The notes: generated from the sequence alone by a model not told the origin. 64,000 nucleotides of DNA from Lymantria dispar (GCA_032191425.1 CM063448.1:31968908-32032907), one strand, 5' to 3'. Shown: positions 43,390-54,772, numbered from the stretch's first letter. Numbers and translations: made by a program.

Positions 43390-43525
43390 AAAAAAATTAA
43401 AGACAACTCCGTGGTAAAGAATAAATGCTCCAGACTCGGAACAATTATGAATCGTTTAAAGAACTGTCTTGAATGGGGATTGAATCGATGACTCTGAGCG
43501 ACATAAATGCAGTCAAAATTCCACG
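43390..43525 (-). repeat. SINE-C copy, badly decayed
   Basis: GACTCGGAACAATTATG and GGGGATTGAATCGATG are the only clear blocks. Confidence 0.4.
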
Positions 43526-43761
43526 TCCACATTTCCCTGGTTTGCGAGAATAGCGACGCAAATAAAAATTACAGATTTTAGAGAAGGGCATATTTAATTT
43601 CTTTTTAAATTATTTAGTGCATCCCGTAATATTTAACTGATTTTTTGAGGGTGTCACTGTACAGTGACCAATCAGTACTGATTAAAGGAAGATTTCTCTG
43701 TTCACAATAAAATATCAAGAATGTTAGATATCAAGGATCACTTGGCATTGGCATACAATAT

Positions 43762-44007
43762 TTATCATCATCGTCATTTCAGCTCATATACGTCCCACTG
43801 TTGGGCTCTAGCCTCCTCCACAATGGGAGGAAAATTGACCTTACTACACCATGCTGGTCAGACAGGTTGGTATAGGATTTTGTTTCAAGTTTTCTTTCTC
43901 TTGCATAGATTTTATATGCGTATTATATTCTTTAGTCGTCTTTTACGACATCCACGGGCAAGATAGGGAGTGCTGAATTGTATTTTTACTCCGTCACCAC
44001 ACGGAAA
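43762..44007 (-). repeat. SINE-A copy, full length
   Basis: TCATCATCGTCATTTCAGC to CTCCGTCACCACACGG. Confidence 0.85.
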
Positions 44008-44040
44008 TTCAATATTCAATTGGATATAATTTCGAATTAC

Positions 44041-44096
44041 GTTGATATATATATATATATATATATAATATATATATATATATAATATATATAAAC
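44041..44096. repeat. (TA)n microsatellite
   Basis: Nearly pure TA/AT run directly after a SINE-A head. Confidence 0.9.
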
Positions 44097-44463
44097 CAAC
44101 AATTTCCTTGAGTAATTATTATTACCTGAAAAGTTTTTAAATGTGAGAATTTTGTCCTACTCGTGACTCTAACTGATACAGCAACATCGATAGGTCTTCA
44201 AAAAAAGAATAAACTGACAACTGCTGACAGAAGTAAAGACTTAAAACTATAAACAAACAGTTGTTATTTTTGTATATTCAAATTAATTGTTTGATCTTAA
44301 ATTAAAATTTGCAAATAAAAACTTTTTACGTTTATCTTGTTTTGACATCTATCGGTACAGATATAGTAACATAGACATAGCTACTGTATACTAGTCTTAG
44401 AATTAAGACGTCACGTGACCATGTCGATGACGACTTACATGAACTAAATCCTCATCAATCTAC

Positions 44464-44670
44464 CTGTGGAGTAAGAATACAGTTCACCACCTCTTGTCCG
44501 TGGGTGTCGTTGACGCTAAGGGATATAATATGCATATATCATCTATGCGAGAGAAGGAAAATTAGAAACAAAATCCTATGCCAATACCTCTGACTAGCGT
44601 GGTGTAATAGGTCAATTTCCCTCCCGTAATGGAGGAAGTCTGAGCCCAACTGTGGGACTTATATGGACCA
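44464..44670 (+). repeat. SINE-A copy ending at a perfect palindrome
   Basis: CTGTGGAGTAAGAATACAG to GGACTTATATGGACCA; the usual GATGAT tail is replaced by the palindrome at 44671. Confidence 0.75.
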
Positions 44671-44733
44671 AGTCATAATTTTTTACGATACGCGCGTACA
44701 CTGTGTACGCGCGTATCGTAAAAAATTATGACT
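44671..44733. repeat. Perfect 63-nt palindrome
   Basis: 31-nt arms pair without mismatch about a single central base; the core is TACGATACGCGCGTACAC. Confidence 0.95.
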
Positions 44734-45804
44734 AGTTTCAGGATGTCGGTTTTTCGTGACGGAGTACGCGCGCTTCATAAAAATTCTAATATTTTTTTCC
44801 TAACCCGCCAAAAGAAGCATAACTTCGAAAAAAAAAAAGCTATGGGTTTCCCTTCCATTTCAAAATAATAGTGGACAACATTTCATCAACAAAAACGCAC
44901 AAACACCATAATAGATCTATCAATTTGTATCTGTAACAATCCATTATATTTGCGACGCATTATTGCCAAAATCTCATTATAATCATGACACGCACGGCCA
45001 GCTGTTACGTGAGGAGTTATGATAAAAAGTTTATGTAAACTCCAATTTATTTAAGTAATGCCGTATTTATTTATTGCATAAAAAACCACATTGCCTTGTA
45101 AGGTGCAGATAAGCGTACTTGCATTATCGATTTCACTGTTGCGACATGCAGGGCTACGCCTTAAAATTAAAAGGTTAACGTGTGTTACTGCTTTCTTCTA
45201 CTTTCTTGAATGTTCATTGGAACAAACAATCTGGTTTAAGTGTATATAAAAATAATGTAATATTTTTAAGGCTTTACTATATATAGAATGTATAATTAAA
45301 ATATTGTAAGAATTGATGAAGGAATGTACCGTACCTAATTCAATAACTGTAAGTGAAGGAAAATTAGTTGGAAAACTATATTAGAGCTTGATATAGTAAG
45401 TTAATTTTTCTTATTTGTAGAAAGCACCTGTTCATCAGTGGGACTTATAAGGATTGAAAAGTGAGGTGGATAAGAATATAATGCATCAGCATTTCTTACT
45501 TTATGCCGGCAGTCGTTAAAGGTAAAACAGATTACCAAAGAAAATGGGGAAATGAACTCTTCAGGTAAACTTATGTATAACGACAACTGGAATCGCCAAC
45601 CCGTCTGCCAAGCGTGGAGGTTAGGGGTTATCTCTTCTTGGAGAGGTCTGTCTCCAACAGACATGACAGATAAATGAAGAGATGAAGAGCCTTTGAATGA
45701 TAACGAACGGGACATTTTCGTCAATCACATTGAGACTATGAATAGAATTACGCAACCCATGGTAAGAAATCATCGCAGTTGCTTGATCACGAGTATCAGA
45801 TACT

Positions 45805-45978
45805 TATCATCCTTGCTTATATCCCAATTATTTGAGGTCGACTCTATATGTACTCTTCTTTCATAGTACATATTGCAAAAGTTATTGGCAATAGTTTTAA
45901 TATCAGCCGCCTGCCTAATAACAACCCTTGGGTTATATTCCGATTGTTGACCAGACGGCATCAGATATAGTAAGTCCA
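45805..45978 (-). repeat. Repeat E copy
   Basis: ATCCCAATTATTTGAGGTCG to TTGTTGACCAGACGGCATC. Confidence 0.55.
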
Positions 45979-45984
45979 GGTCTT

Positions 45985-46075
45985 TGTAAAGCTTCGGGCC
46001 GTCCACGGAGGACAAGGAACTCGGTACCGGTAGTCTGCCCAACAGCGGGTGCGCTGTCCACCCACAAAAAAACGG
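45985..46075 (+). repeat. SINE-B 3' fragment
   Basis: TTCGGGCCGTCCACGGAGGAC to GCTGTCCACCCACAAAAAAAC. Confidence 0.65.
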
Positions 46076-46766
46076 TTTAATCTTTTACAACACCCACGAG
46101 CAATGTATTAGTAATATTCGTAGCCGTTACAAGACAGTTTCTTAAGTATTAGAAAAAAATAATAATCCAAAGATACGCATCACATATCCGTCCCATATGC
46201 AATAATGAGGCAATTATGTTGTAAAACGTGAGCTGCTGAATAATTAGTGATAAATTAGAATAAAATTCATATTAAAAGGTACAATGCCCATAATTAAAAT
46301 GTTTATTAACAGAGGCAAAAATTCCCAGATAATCTAGACATGTCTGTCTAAATAGCACAAATATGATTTGTTATAATCTGTGATTATATACGGAGTTAAA
46401 AAAAAAACTTAATAAAAAGTAAACGAAGCGAAACTTTCGCTCTTACTAGATCAGTTTACATTTGCGGGTGTGTGCATGTGGTCTCATGAATTAAAAATAA
46501 AACTATTTGCATTGTTCGCTGTATATCGTTTCACAGTTTTTACTTTCACACGACGTAACCCGAGTTCATTGGAAATTCGGTCTTTTTATTGTGGTCGCCA
46601 TTGAAATGGATCATTGCTGCAAGACGATAGTAAGTTAATCCAAATGTAAAATTTTTATTATTTACACGTAATAGAATGTTGTATTTTTGACACGTTCATT
46701 TTTTCTTTATACTTTCACAGGTCGGTTAATATATTTTGTATAATAATTTCGAAGTAATTGATTGAT

Positions 46767-46988
46767 CCGTGTGGTGACGGACAAAGAATACAATTCACCA
46801 CCTCCTATCCTGCCCGTGGGTATCTTAAAAGTCCATTATAGAATTAAATATGCATATAACATCTATGCAAAATAGGAACCCTATATCTACACGTCTGACC
46901 ACCATATTGAAGTAGGTCAATTACCCTCTTATTATGACAGATGCTCAAGCCCAACAGTGGGACGTTATGAGCTGAAATGATGATGAAA
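46767..46988 (+). repeat. SINE-A copy, full length
   Basis: CCGTGTGGTGACGGACAAAG to GCTGAAATGATGATG. Confidence 0.8.
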
Positions 46989-47049
46989 TTTGTCCTCGTG
47001 GAATACACGTTAAAGTGTTTGACTATCTCGTAGGCAATTGCATTAGGCC

Positions 47050-47170
47050 ACTGAATAGAAGGACTTGGTACCGGTGGTCGGCCCTGGTGATAGAGAGATA
47101 AGAGAGACAATATTTCAGGTTATGGGACTTTACACCGTCCCGTCCGCGACCTTGGACAGTTTGGGCGTAT
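47050..47170 (+). repeat. SINE-B fragment
   Basis: GGACTTGGTACCGGTGGTCGG, then CCGTCCCGTCCGCGACC. Confidence 0.55.
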
Positions 47171-48757
47171 TGTGACTAGTCAATAAGCGACTGATCTGAC
47201 ATTCCGGAAGGCAAAATAAAAGACATTCCGATTACGATATTCTTTTATATTTCATTCCATTACCAGTGTGATGACAGCTTACTATCCCTTGGCTGATAAA
47301 TCGTCAGCAAAATAGTCAATAATGCTATCTTTTTTGACAGGCTAAGTTTAGGTCACACCTCGGTGTACCCGTAAGCTGGGAGACTGATTGGTTGCATGGA
47401 GTCTCATTACCTCTATGATCGTTTTTCGTAACTCGAGTAGGTCAACGGTACTAATACTTTGACTTGGCCCGAATTAGTAGCATTATTTATGGAAACTTAG
47501 AACGTAAACTACGATTACTAAAAAAGTCTGATAAACATGGTCATTTTGGCAAAATCTCTTCTTTGTGGGTACTTTTATATGTAGTAGTTACATGTCGATA
47601 TCTTATCGACATGTAGCATGGATGAATGATCTTATTAGTCTTCTTTTCTTCTCAATTCAGATATGTCCAAATCTTGAATGTAGTGCTTCCTCCAATTTAG
47701 GGAAATCGTGATGGAGTAAGAATACAATTCGCACCCATTAAATATGCATTATGACATCTATGTAGGAGAACCAAAACTGGGAACAAAACTCTATACCAAC
47801 ACGTCTGACCAGCATGGTATAGTAAGGTCAATTTCCCTCCTATTGTGGAGGAGGAGTCCAACTGCGGGACGTAGGGTATATGAGCTGAAATGATGAATGA
47901 TGAAACGAAAAATCTGACCAGACGGGTTGACATACGGTTTACTTTCAAGTTTTATTTCTTATGCTTTTAATAATTCTTTTCCAGCACGCATACAAATGTG
48001 GACATTTACTTACCGCTTCTTATATAAAAGTAATGATAATTATTATAAAATTTAACGTTTCGATTATGGCAAACCGTTCAATTTGCAAATTTTACCAAAA
48101 ATGTATTTACAAATCGCCGAAATTGTCAATTATAACTTTTATAAAGCAACACGATAAATTAACATCGTAAATTCAGTACTCATAATATTGTATAATGAGG
48201 TCCGCTATTGAGTAATCGAGATTGATCAGATATGCACGTAATATTATTTATAATTGTTATATTACTGCAAATAATATTAACTATTCATTGCGGATTTGCA
48301 CGTGTCTTAAATAAAGATGACGATATGTTTTATTTATTAAATGTCATCATTGTTGTCTCAGCTGGTAAACTTACCACTCGCGGGCTCGATTCCCTGTAGA
48401 AAAAGAGGGTAATTGACTTATTGTACGGATTTTGGCGGGAATCTGGAAGTGTCATGTGCTGTTCTTGTATTATATTCAATATCTTAGTGTTTTAACGTGT
48501 TATATTAAATAATGTTAATGGCTTTTTATGTAGTATATAGCGGCAGAACTGCTAAGGTGGAGGAGGAGTGAATATGATATAAAACTGCTATACATGCCTT
48601 TTTGTTTCCACCAAAATTCTCAGAAGATACCCTTAACAGTGGCCATTGGAAGGCGATAATTTGACTTACTGATTGATAATTTGAAAAGAAAATTATAACT
48701 CGACACTGGCAAAAATGGCTCGTATTAGTAGCTGATTGCCAACACAAAAAGAAGAAG
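47171..48757. other. Mostly unassigned DNA
   Basis: Contains one SINE-A (47705) and a 73-codon frame at 48526-48747 (-) with no recognisable motif. Confidence 0.4.
47705..47905 (+). repeat. SINE-A copy
   Basis: CGTGATGGAGTAAGAATAC to GAAATGATGAATGATG; a small internal deletion removes the CCCGTGGG block. Confidence 0.75.
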
Positions 48758-48865
48758 ACCTATTGTACCACTCTGTTCAGACAGGGCTTTACTTCGAGTT
48801 ACCTTCTTTTGCATAGATGTTATAAACAGCATATCCTTAGTCTTCTTTTGCTGTGTGGTAGCGGC
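48758..48865 (-). repeat. SINE-A fragment
   Basis: CTATTGTACCACTCTG to ATATCCTTAGTCTTCTTTTG; joined to repeat E. Confidence 0.55.
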
Positions 48866-49110
48866 TTCGAATACTACCAACCCTTGCTTTGCTCGTGGGT
48901 GTCGTAAAAGACGACTAAGAGCCCTAGATTGACCCGGACCAATTCCATCTGGTACCATTTGGGTCAACGATTACATTCCCAAGGAGTGTTGACGTCAGGC
49001 AGGCGGCCGGTCATAAAAGTCATTGCCGAAACTTTTTGCAATATGTCAAAACAGATGACATATTGCGTCGACCCCAAGTAATTGGGATAAGAGCAAGATG
49101 ATGATGATAT
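48866..49110 (+). repeat. Repeat E, best copy
   Basis: GACCAATTCCATCTGGTACC, GTTGACGTCAGGCAGGCGG, ATATTGCGTCGACCCCAAG, TAATTGGGATAAGAGCAAG and a GATGATGAT tail, so it too ends like SINE-A and the RTE LINE. Confidence 0.6.
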
Positions 49111-49424
49111 CCTTAGTCTTCTTTTACGACATCCACAGGCTGCTAAGAATAAAAAGGGCATCGATTGCGATCGCTATCCCGCCTGTCAAGCGATAATACT
49201 CGTATAGCGTTATTCTCTATGCCTATGTTTAATAGTAGATGTTGTTAGGAATGACGAATGAGTAGATGGAACGAAAGGTATAAAGAAGAGAAATGTTTAC
49301 AGTTGTAATGATTTTTGATGTTTATGCAATAGACATATTAATGCTGTAAAGTTTACTTGTAACCCGTAAAATTAGTATTTTACGCGAGGGTAAAAATGAC
49401 TGAGTAGTAATTGTGATAGCACTT

Positions 49425-50040
49425 CGTTCGGTGAGCGAGACAGAGGGTAGCCCAACTTTCCAAGGGTGTTTGCGTGTGGTGGGTTTTAGTAATAGGTACC
49501 TTTAGTATACCGCACCTCATTCAGTGTTGCCAACTTAGGGGTTTTCCCCCCAAATTTAGGGGGTAAATAAGTGGAATGGGGTTTTTTTAGGAGCGTTCTA
49601 TTTGTAGGGGCATTTTTAGGGATTTTTTGATAAAAAAAATAAAAAATACCAGTGTAGCGTCATCTAGTATCCATCAGCACGATATCAGGCATTCAGGCTT
49701 ATTCGCAAGAATAGTCCTGTCCGTGGTGATAGACCGGTCCCAGTAGAGCTTGGAGCTTACCTAATTATTATTATTGTCTAATAAGTAACTATGTCTCATA
49801 AATATCACATATATGAGAGGCATATTTCTTTTTTGCCCGGATATATATTTATTTTCAGTACGGGTACTTTACTATTTATTCTTATTTTAATGAAATCATT
49901 TTTAGGGGAATTTCCATGTAATAGTGGCAATTTTAGGGGTTTATAACTATGATTTAGGGTTAAATATTTTAGGGAGTTGGTAACACTGACCTCATTGCAC
50001 ACATTCACAGTTCCTTCACTTACCTCACGATAAGTAGCGG
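49425..50040 (+). repeat. Repeat G copy split by a hAT-like MITE
   Basis: Parts 49425-49521 and 49989-50040 around the MITE. Confidence 0.65.
49522..49988. mobile_element. hAT-like MITE inside repeat G, 467 bp
   Basis: Termini CAGTGTTGCCAACT and CAGTGTTACCAACT (right end read inverted), with a perfect duplication ACCTCATT at 49514-49521 and 49989-49996. Subterminal GGGG/TTTAGGGG words recur in both ends. It splits a copy of repeat G. Confidence 0.88.
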
Positions 50041-50307
50041 CTTTAAAATCGCCAATTATAAATTGTAAGTTTCGTATTTGAGAATCTAGAAGAGTTATTA
50101 TTTTTGGATAATACCTACTTTAGATTGTATTTTTTAAGTGTGTATTATTATGTTCACGCTTTCTAGCGTCGATATAAAATAATCTATCAGAATAAGCTAT
50201 TCTAAGTATTCATAGGTTAAAAACGAAAGTGTCGAAATAACAAGCTTTATTAAATATCTGTCCCAACAGATGCTGTTCTGGTCCAAAAAAAATTAAAGTT
50301 AGACTCT

Positions 50308-50430
50308 TTCAAATCGTCGTTGGGCCGACCACCGGTCGTTGGACCGACCACCGGTGCCGAGTTACCTGTCCTCAGTGGTTGTCCTGACGGCATACCTTGC
50401 TAGGTACCCTCTCCTCTGGACGTCATCTAC
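50308..50430 (-). repeat. SINE-B fragment with a short internal duplication
   Basis: TTGGGCCGACCACCGGTC occurs twice in tandem, then the GGTACCCTCTCC block. Confidence 0.6.
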
Positions 50431-50832
50431 TGCGTCCTGCATATTATAATCTCTTAGTCATCTTTTACGACACCTACGGGAGGGGGGTGGTGGTGAGAAT
50501 AGGTGCACTTAATAATAATGATATTTAAAAAAAATTGGTATGCAGATCGTAAGTCACAAACTATACGCCTGGTCAGATGGTATTATCTAAGCCTATAATA
50601 TTTATACAGTAAATGTTTTTTGATTTTATCGTCGTGATTGTCCACGGTCGTGACATTTGAGTGGCACGATCACTCTCCAGTTCTACGGTACCCCGCCGTG
50701 CTTACAGTTTAGATATCTATTCTGATCACGCTAGAACAAATGACTTTATAGCAGGGAACACCTTTGAAAGCTTGGCGTGAATTTTATTACAAGTATTGCT
50801 CAATATTGACTAAATGGTGCTTCCCATCTATA

Positions 50833-51162
50833 TCTATACCAATAAATAAAATTGGAGTGTCTGTTTGTAATGTCAAAATAATAGGATTTTTTCATGCTCA
50901 CACGGTTATTTGCACGACACCTATGCCTAAAATAGCAATTAAAAAATTTTTGTCTATCTGTCTGTCTGTCTGTCTGTCTGTTTGTTCCGGGTAATCTTCA
51001 AAACGGCTGGACCGATTTCAAAAATTCTTTCACCAATGGAAAGCTATAATATCAGGGCGTAAACTAGGCTATATTATATCCCGGTATTCTCACGGGAACG
51101 GGAACTACGCGGGTAAAACGACTATAACCTATAACCGAAGCGAAGCGAGGGCGGATTACTAG
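50833..51162 (+). mobile_element. H1 copy, 330 bp
   Basis: TCTATACCAATAAATAAAAT to GCGGATTACTAG. Confidence 0.75.
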
Positions 51163-51174
51163 TTTATTTCTATA

Positions 51175-51455
51175 CTAGCAAATTCCCGCGGCTGCATTTG
51201 CGTAGTTCCGTTCCCGTGGGCATAATGGGATAAAATATAGCCTAAATTTCTCCCTATATAGACAGTAGTAGAATATTATCAAAATCTGTCCCGGCGTTTA
51301 AAAGTGTACCCGGAGCTAACAGATAGACAAGTGGACAGACAGACAAACAAATTTTAAACTGGTTTTAGGCCAGGTAATAGGTATCGTGTAAATAACTGTG
51401 TGAGCATGAAAAATAATGAATTTGAATCTTGTATGCCTAATCTATAACTACCCGG
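51175..51455 (-). mobile_element. H1-related copy, older
   Basis: CTAGCAAATTCCCGCGGC to TATGCCTAATCTATAAC; 12 bp from the young copy, opposite orientation. Confidence 0.5.
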
Positions 51456-51557
51456 GATCATCATTTATCATCATCTCAGCCCATATACGTCGCACTGATG
51501 GGCTCGGACCTCCTCCACAATGGAAGAGAATTTGACCTACTATACCATAATGATTTC

Positions 51558-51740
51558 TGATGTTTACGCGAGTATTACACATTTTAAATAAAAGTACTTT
51601 ACGGATTTTATCGCGTTTGTATTTGATTTTTGATTACCCGATGTTTCGAACACTTTGCAGCGTTCATGGTCACGGTCGGACTAAGATGTCTCACGTCCAA
51701 CAAGTCATCGTTACTGCAGAATTTTTTTTTTATAATTTTA
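51558..51740 (+). repeat. Repeat D copy inserted in SINE-A
   Basis: GATGTTTACGCGAGTATTAC, GATGTTTCGAACACTTTG, then GTCATCGTTACTGCAG and an AT-rich end; flanked by CTACTATACCAT. Confidence 0.65.
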
Positions 51741-51837
51741 CTACTATACCATGCTGGTCAGACATGTTCGTATAGAGTTTTATGTCGATTTTTTCTTCAT
51801 TTGCATATATATTATTTACATATTATAGTCAGGACGT

Positions 51838-51984
51838 CTAGTGTAGGACGAACACATACTAGGTGGACCGACGACCTGGTGAAAATTGCTGGGCGTCGTT
51901 GGATGCAAGTGGCACAGGACCGCACTTTGTGATTTAACATGAGCGAGGCCCACATCCAGTAGTGGATGGCGATAGGCTGAAATG
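51838..51984 (+). pseudogene. RTE-type LINE 3' end inserted in SINE-A
   Basis: Reads TRWTDDLVKIAGRRWMQVAQDRTL, with a stop where TLWRNM is expected, then CAGTAGTGGATGGCGATAGG and a GATGATGATAA tail. It is flanked by ATAGTCA on both sides, within a minus-oriented SINE-A. Confidence 0.75.
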
Positions 51985-52654
51985 ATGATGATAATAGTCA
52001 TCTTTTACAACACCAATGGGCAAGAGAAGAGGATGGTAAATTGTATTCTTACTTCGTTACCACACTGAAACTGAACGTGTGATTAAGGCATTATTGACCT
52101 TGGGGAGGTCATTGTTTAATAGAAAACTTCGAACAGGCTGATTGATAGATGAAAAGAAAGGTTATTAGGTATCTATAAAAGTTATTTACAACAATAACAA
52201 AATGCTTTGTCGTGATTTGAATCGGTGTAGGCCTCATCTGTAACTAGATTAGGTATCAACTTTCTAGGCCGCGTGTCCTCTTTACTGACATTTACAAGTT
52301 TACAACGATTTATTGTAAAGTCATGATTTAGATTACATACGATTGTAATTGAAATGTTAATAGAAATAGTTTTAATGGTTTTACAAAGCGATAAAGATAG
52401 TATGTTCACGACTATATTTTTTGTTTCTTTATTTTTAAAGCAATTCTTGCATATTTCTATATATTCAGTATTTCGGAAACCGTTCTAACGATTGCCATTA
52501 AATTTAGTATATCGGAGGTTTAGGAGGTGATAAATCTATCTAGCTGAGTTTCGTCTATAGAAAATATCGTTTTCTCAGTTTTCGGACAGTGACAAAACAC
52601 ATTTAAAAAAAAAGACCACGCTCTGTACTAAGGAAATAATCCTTAAGTTTATTT

Positions 52655-53245
52655 TTTGTGGGTGGGTCGCGGTTGCCGCGCCTCCGCACCACTCCGTCCG
52701 GGGCGACAGAGGGGCTTGAGCACGCAACTCCCGCGACCCACCCAAAAACCACGTCGCCTTCGTCGTTGGGCCGACCACTGGAGCAGCGTTAACTTGTCGT
52801 CAGTGGTCGGCCCGACGGAATACCCCTAATGGCGATGGTCGACAGCGTCAGGTCCGTACCGATGATTGCGACGAGTTCACAGCGCTGCACTGCCCAAGCC
52901 GCGCAGGCCTCGAGCGTATGGCGCGCCGTGTCCTCGTCGCAATCGCAGTGGTGGCAGGACGGTGTACTCTCCCTCCTAATGACCTTGTGCAGGTATTTGG
53001 CGAAGCACCCATGCCCCGTCAAAACCTGCACCAGTCGGAAGGAGAGCACCCCGTGCCGCCTTTCCAACCACTGCATCAGCACCGGCCGGAAGGCCTCCAC
53101 GGTTCGCACCCCGAACCGAGGCCTCTCCAGCCGGACTGCCCAACGGGCAATGACGTCTCGGAGGGCGTCGACGCGCCAGGCGGTGAGATCCCTTAACGAG
53201 ACCACACCGCCCTCCGCTCGCACCCCCGTCACCCGCCGATATAGT
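52655..53245 (-). pseudogene. R1-clade LINE 3' fragment
   Basis: A 147-codon frame (53232-52789) reads VEAFRPVLMQWLERRHG, SFRLVQVLTGHGCFAKYL, then a CCHC-type knuckle (CHHC...HTLEAC), the R1-clade C-terminus. It runs straight into the GC-rich 3' tail (GIPSGRPLTT frame; 52830-52655). It is inserted next to, or inside, a SINE-C copy at 53248. Confidence 0.8.
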
Positions 53246-53247
53246 CC

Positions 53248-53640
53248 GGAAATAATCCTTGTGTTGCGGGGGACTTTACAAGCTTATAATTAACAGACAC
53301 AAATTATATCCAGACTCAGAACAACGATTTGTGGATCCCACCCGCGACACTGGCACATTAGGCCGGTATTTTAATTGAAGTCCTTTCCGAGGGGGGGACG
53401 TCGGGCGTTGGGAGGGTACCCCTCAAGGGGGTATTCTGTCGGGCCGACCATTGACGTCAAGTCACCCTGCTCCGGTGGTCGGCCCACACGACGAAGGCGA
53501 CGTGTCACGGGTGGGTTACGGGTGTGCGTGCTTACGCCCCTCTGTCGCCCTGGACGGAGTGGTGCGAGGAGTGTGCCGACAGTAACGCCGCAAAATAAAA
53601 AAAGGTCGGTATTTTAACTACTACGTCATCTGTGCAGTTG
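53248..53640 (-). repeat. SINE-C copy split by SINE-B
   Basis: GAAATAATCCTTGTGTTGCGG to GGCCGGTATTTTAA, SINE-B, then CTACTACGTCATCTGTGCAG. Confidence 0.75.
53376..53602 (+). mobile_element. SINE-B insertion in SINE-C, with TSD
   Basis: GGGGGGACGTCGGGCG to GCAAAATAAAAAAA. The duplication is GGCCGGTATTTTAATT before (53361-53376) and GGTCGGTATTTTAACT after. Confidence 0.8.
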
Positions 53641-53809
53641 GAATTGAATGTTTTCTTCACTGCCGTTAAAATAAGAAAAGCATATTTGGAAAATGGAGTA
53701 GTAGCTTAATTCAAACCCAGTAATGAACTATTATCACCAAAATATTATCAAAATACTTTTTTTCTTTTTTTTGTTTTAAAGACGCACCCACTCTAAGCCA
53801 GCTCACCTT

Positions 53810-53992
53810 CACTAAGGTATAAATGATTGCGTTGCGGTTAATTTTGCTAACATATAATTAACGGATACAAATAATTTTTTCACATAAAATCATTAGCAGG
53901 TGGCACAAAAAATTATTCTGAGTGGGGATCGAACTTATGGCAATCGGGACCACAGGTCGGTACTTGTTCACCATTTGTACAATCAATATTTC
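53810..53992 (-). repeat. SINE-C copy, diverged
   Basis: ACTAAGGTATAAATGATTG to CACCATTTGTACAATC. Confidence 0.6.
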
Positions 53993-54037
53993 AAACACAA
54001 TCAAAAATCTTGAAATTTTTTAATAAACTATGCAGAA

Positions 54038-54058
54038 AGAGAGAGAGAGAGAGAGAGA
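54038..54058. repeat. (GA)n microsatellite
   Basis: About ten GA units. Confidence 0.9.
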
Positions 54059-54091
54059 TTGATGAGATACCACATCTGAAATATAATGTTG

Positions 54092-54445
54092 GTTTTTTTT
54101 TTTATTGCACGCAGTGGCAAACGAGCAGACAGTACACCTGGTGGTAAGTGTTGCTGCTGCTCATGGACCTTTACAGGGTCGCTGCCTACCGCGAAGAAAG
54201 TGAAGGGAGTGTGAATGTGTGCATTGAGGCTCGGTGATACCAAGGGCACCACCAAAACCCTCCACACGCAAACACCCTCAGAAAGTTGGGCTTCCGGCTC
54301 TCTCGCTCACCAAACGAAGCGCAGTAATAAATTGCTACTGCTCAGACGTCGATTTTCTGCGAGAGCGTGGTACTACCTCGGACGGACCGGCCCGCGGCTG
54401 TAAACAGATAACTATCGACAGTGTGGTCCTACCACTAGGTAAATG
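54092..54445 (-). repeat. Repeat G copy, complete
   Basis: T-run then GGCAAACGAGCAGACAGTAC to GACAGTGTGGTCCTACCAC. Confidence 0.65.
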
Positions 54446-54524
54446 GTATTTGAATTCTTTCCTAAGTATCTTAGTGCTAGAATATGTCCGCAAATTTACC
54501 CGCGTAATTCCCTTTTCCGTGTAA

Positions 54525-54772
54525 ATCATCATCATCATCATCGCAGCCCACATACGTCGCATTGATGGGCTCGGCCTTCCTCCACAATGGAAGGGAATTT
54601 GACCTACTATACCATGCTGGTCAGACTTGTTGGTATATGTTTTCATTTTAAGTTTTCCTTCTCTTGCACAGATGTTATGTGCATATTATGTCCCTTGGTC
54701 GTCGTTAACGACGTCCACGGACAAAATAGGGAGTGGTGAATTGTATTCTTACTCCGTCACCACACGGAAAAT
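54525..54772 (-). repeat. SINE-A copy, full length
   Basis: (ATC)n, GCAGCCCACATACGTCGC to CTCCGTCACCACACGG. Confidence 0.85.

Larger units (their letters stand above)
44734..46766. other. Mostly unassigned DNA
   Basis: Besides the repeat E copy at 45805 and the SINE-B piece at 45985, no gene or repeat is recognised; several poly-A/T runs. Confidence 0.4.
51465..52068 (-). repeat. SINE-A copy carrying two nested insertions
   Basis: SINE-A parts are 51465-51557, 51741-51837 and 51985-52068. Repeat D lies in the first gap, flanked by CTACTATACCAT, and the RTE LINE tail in the second. Confidence 0.8.

Noticed and set aside
48526..48747. 73-codon frame (-)
   Set aside because: No motif, no splice context, low similarity to anything recognised; treated as chance.
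50940..50990. CRISPR-like short tandem repeats (TGTC)n
   Set aside because: Simple microsatellite inside the H1 Helitron-like elements; no spacers.
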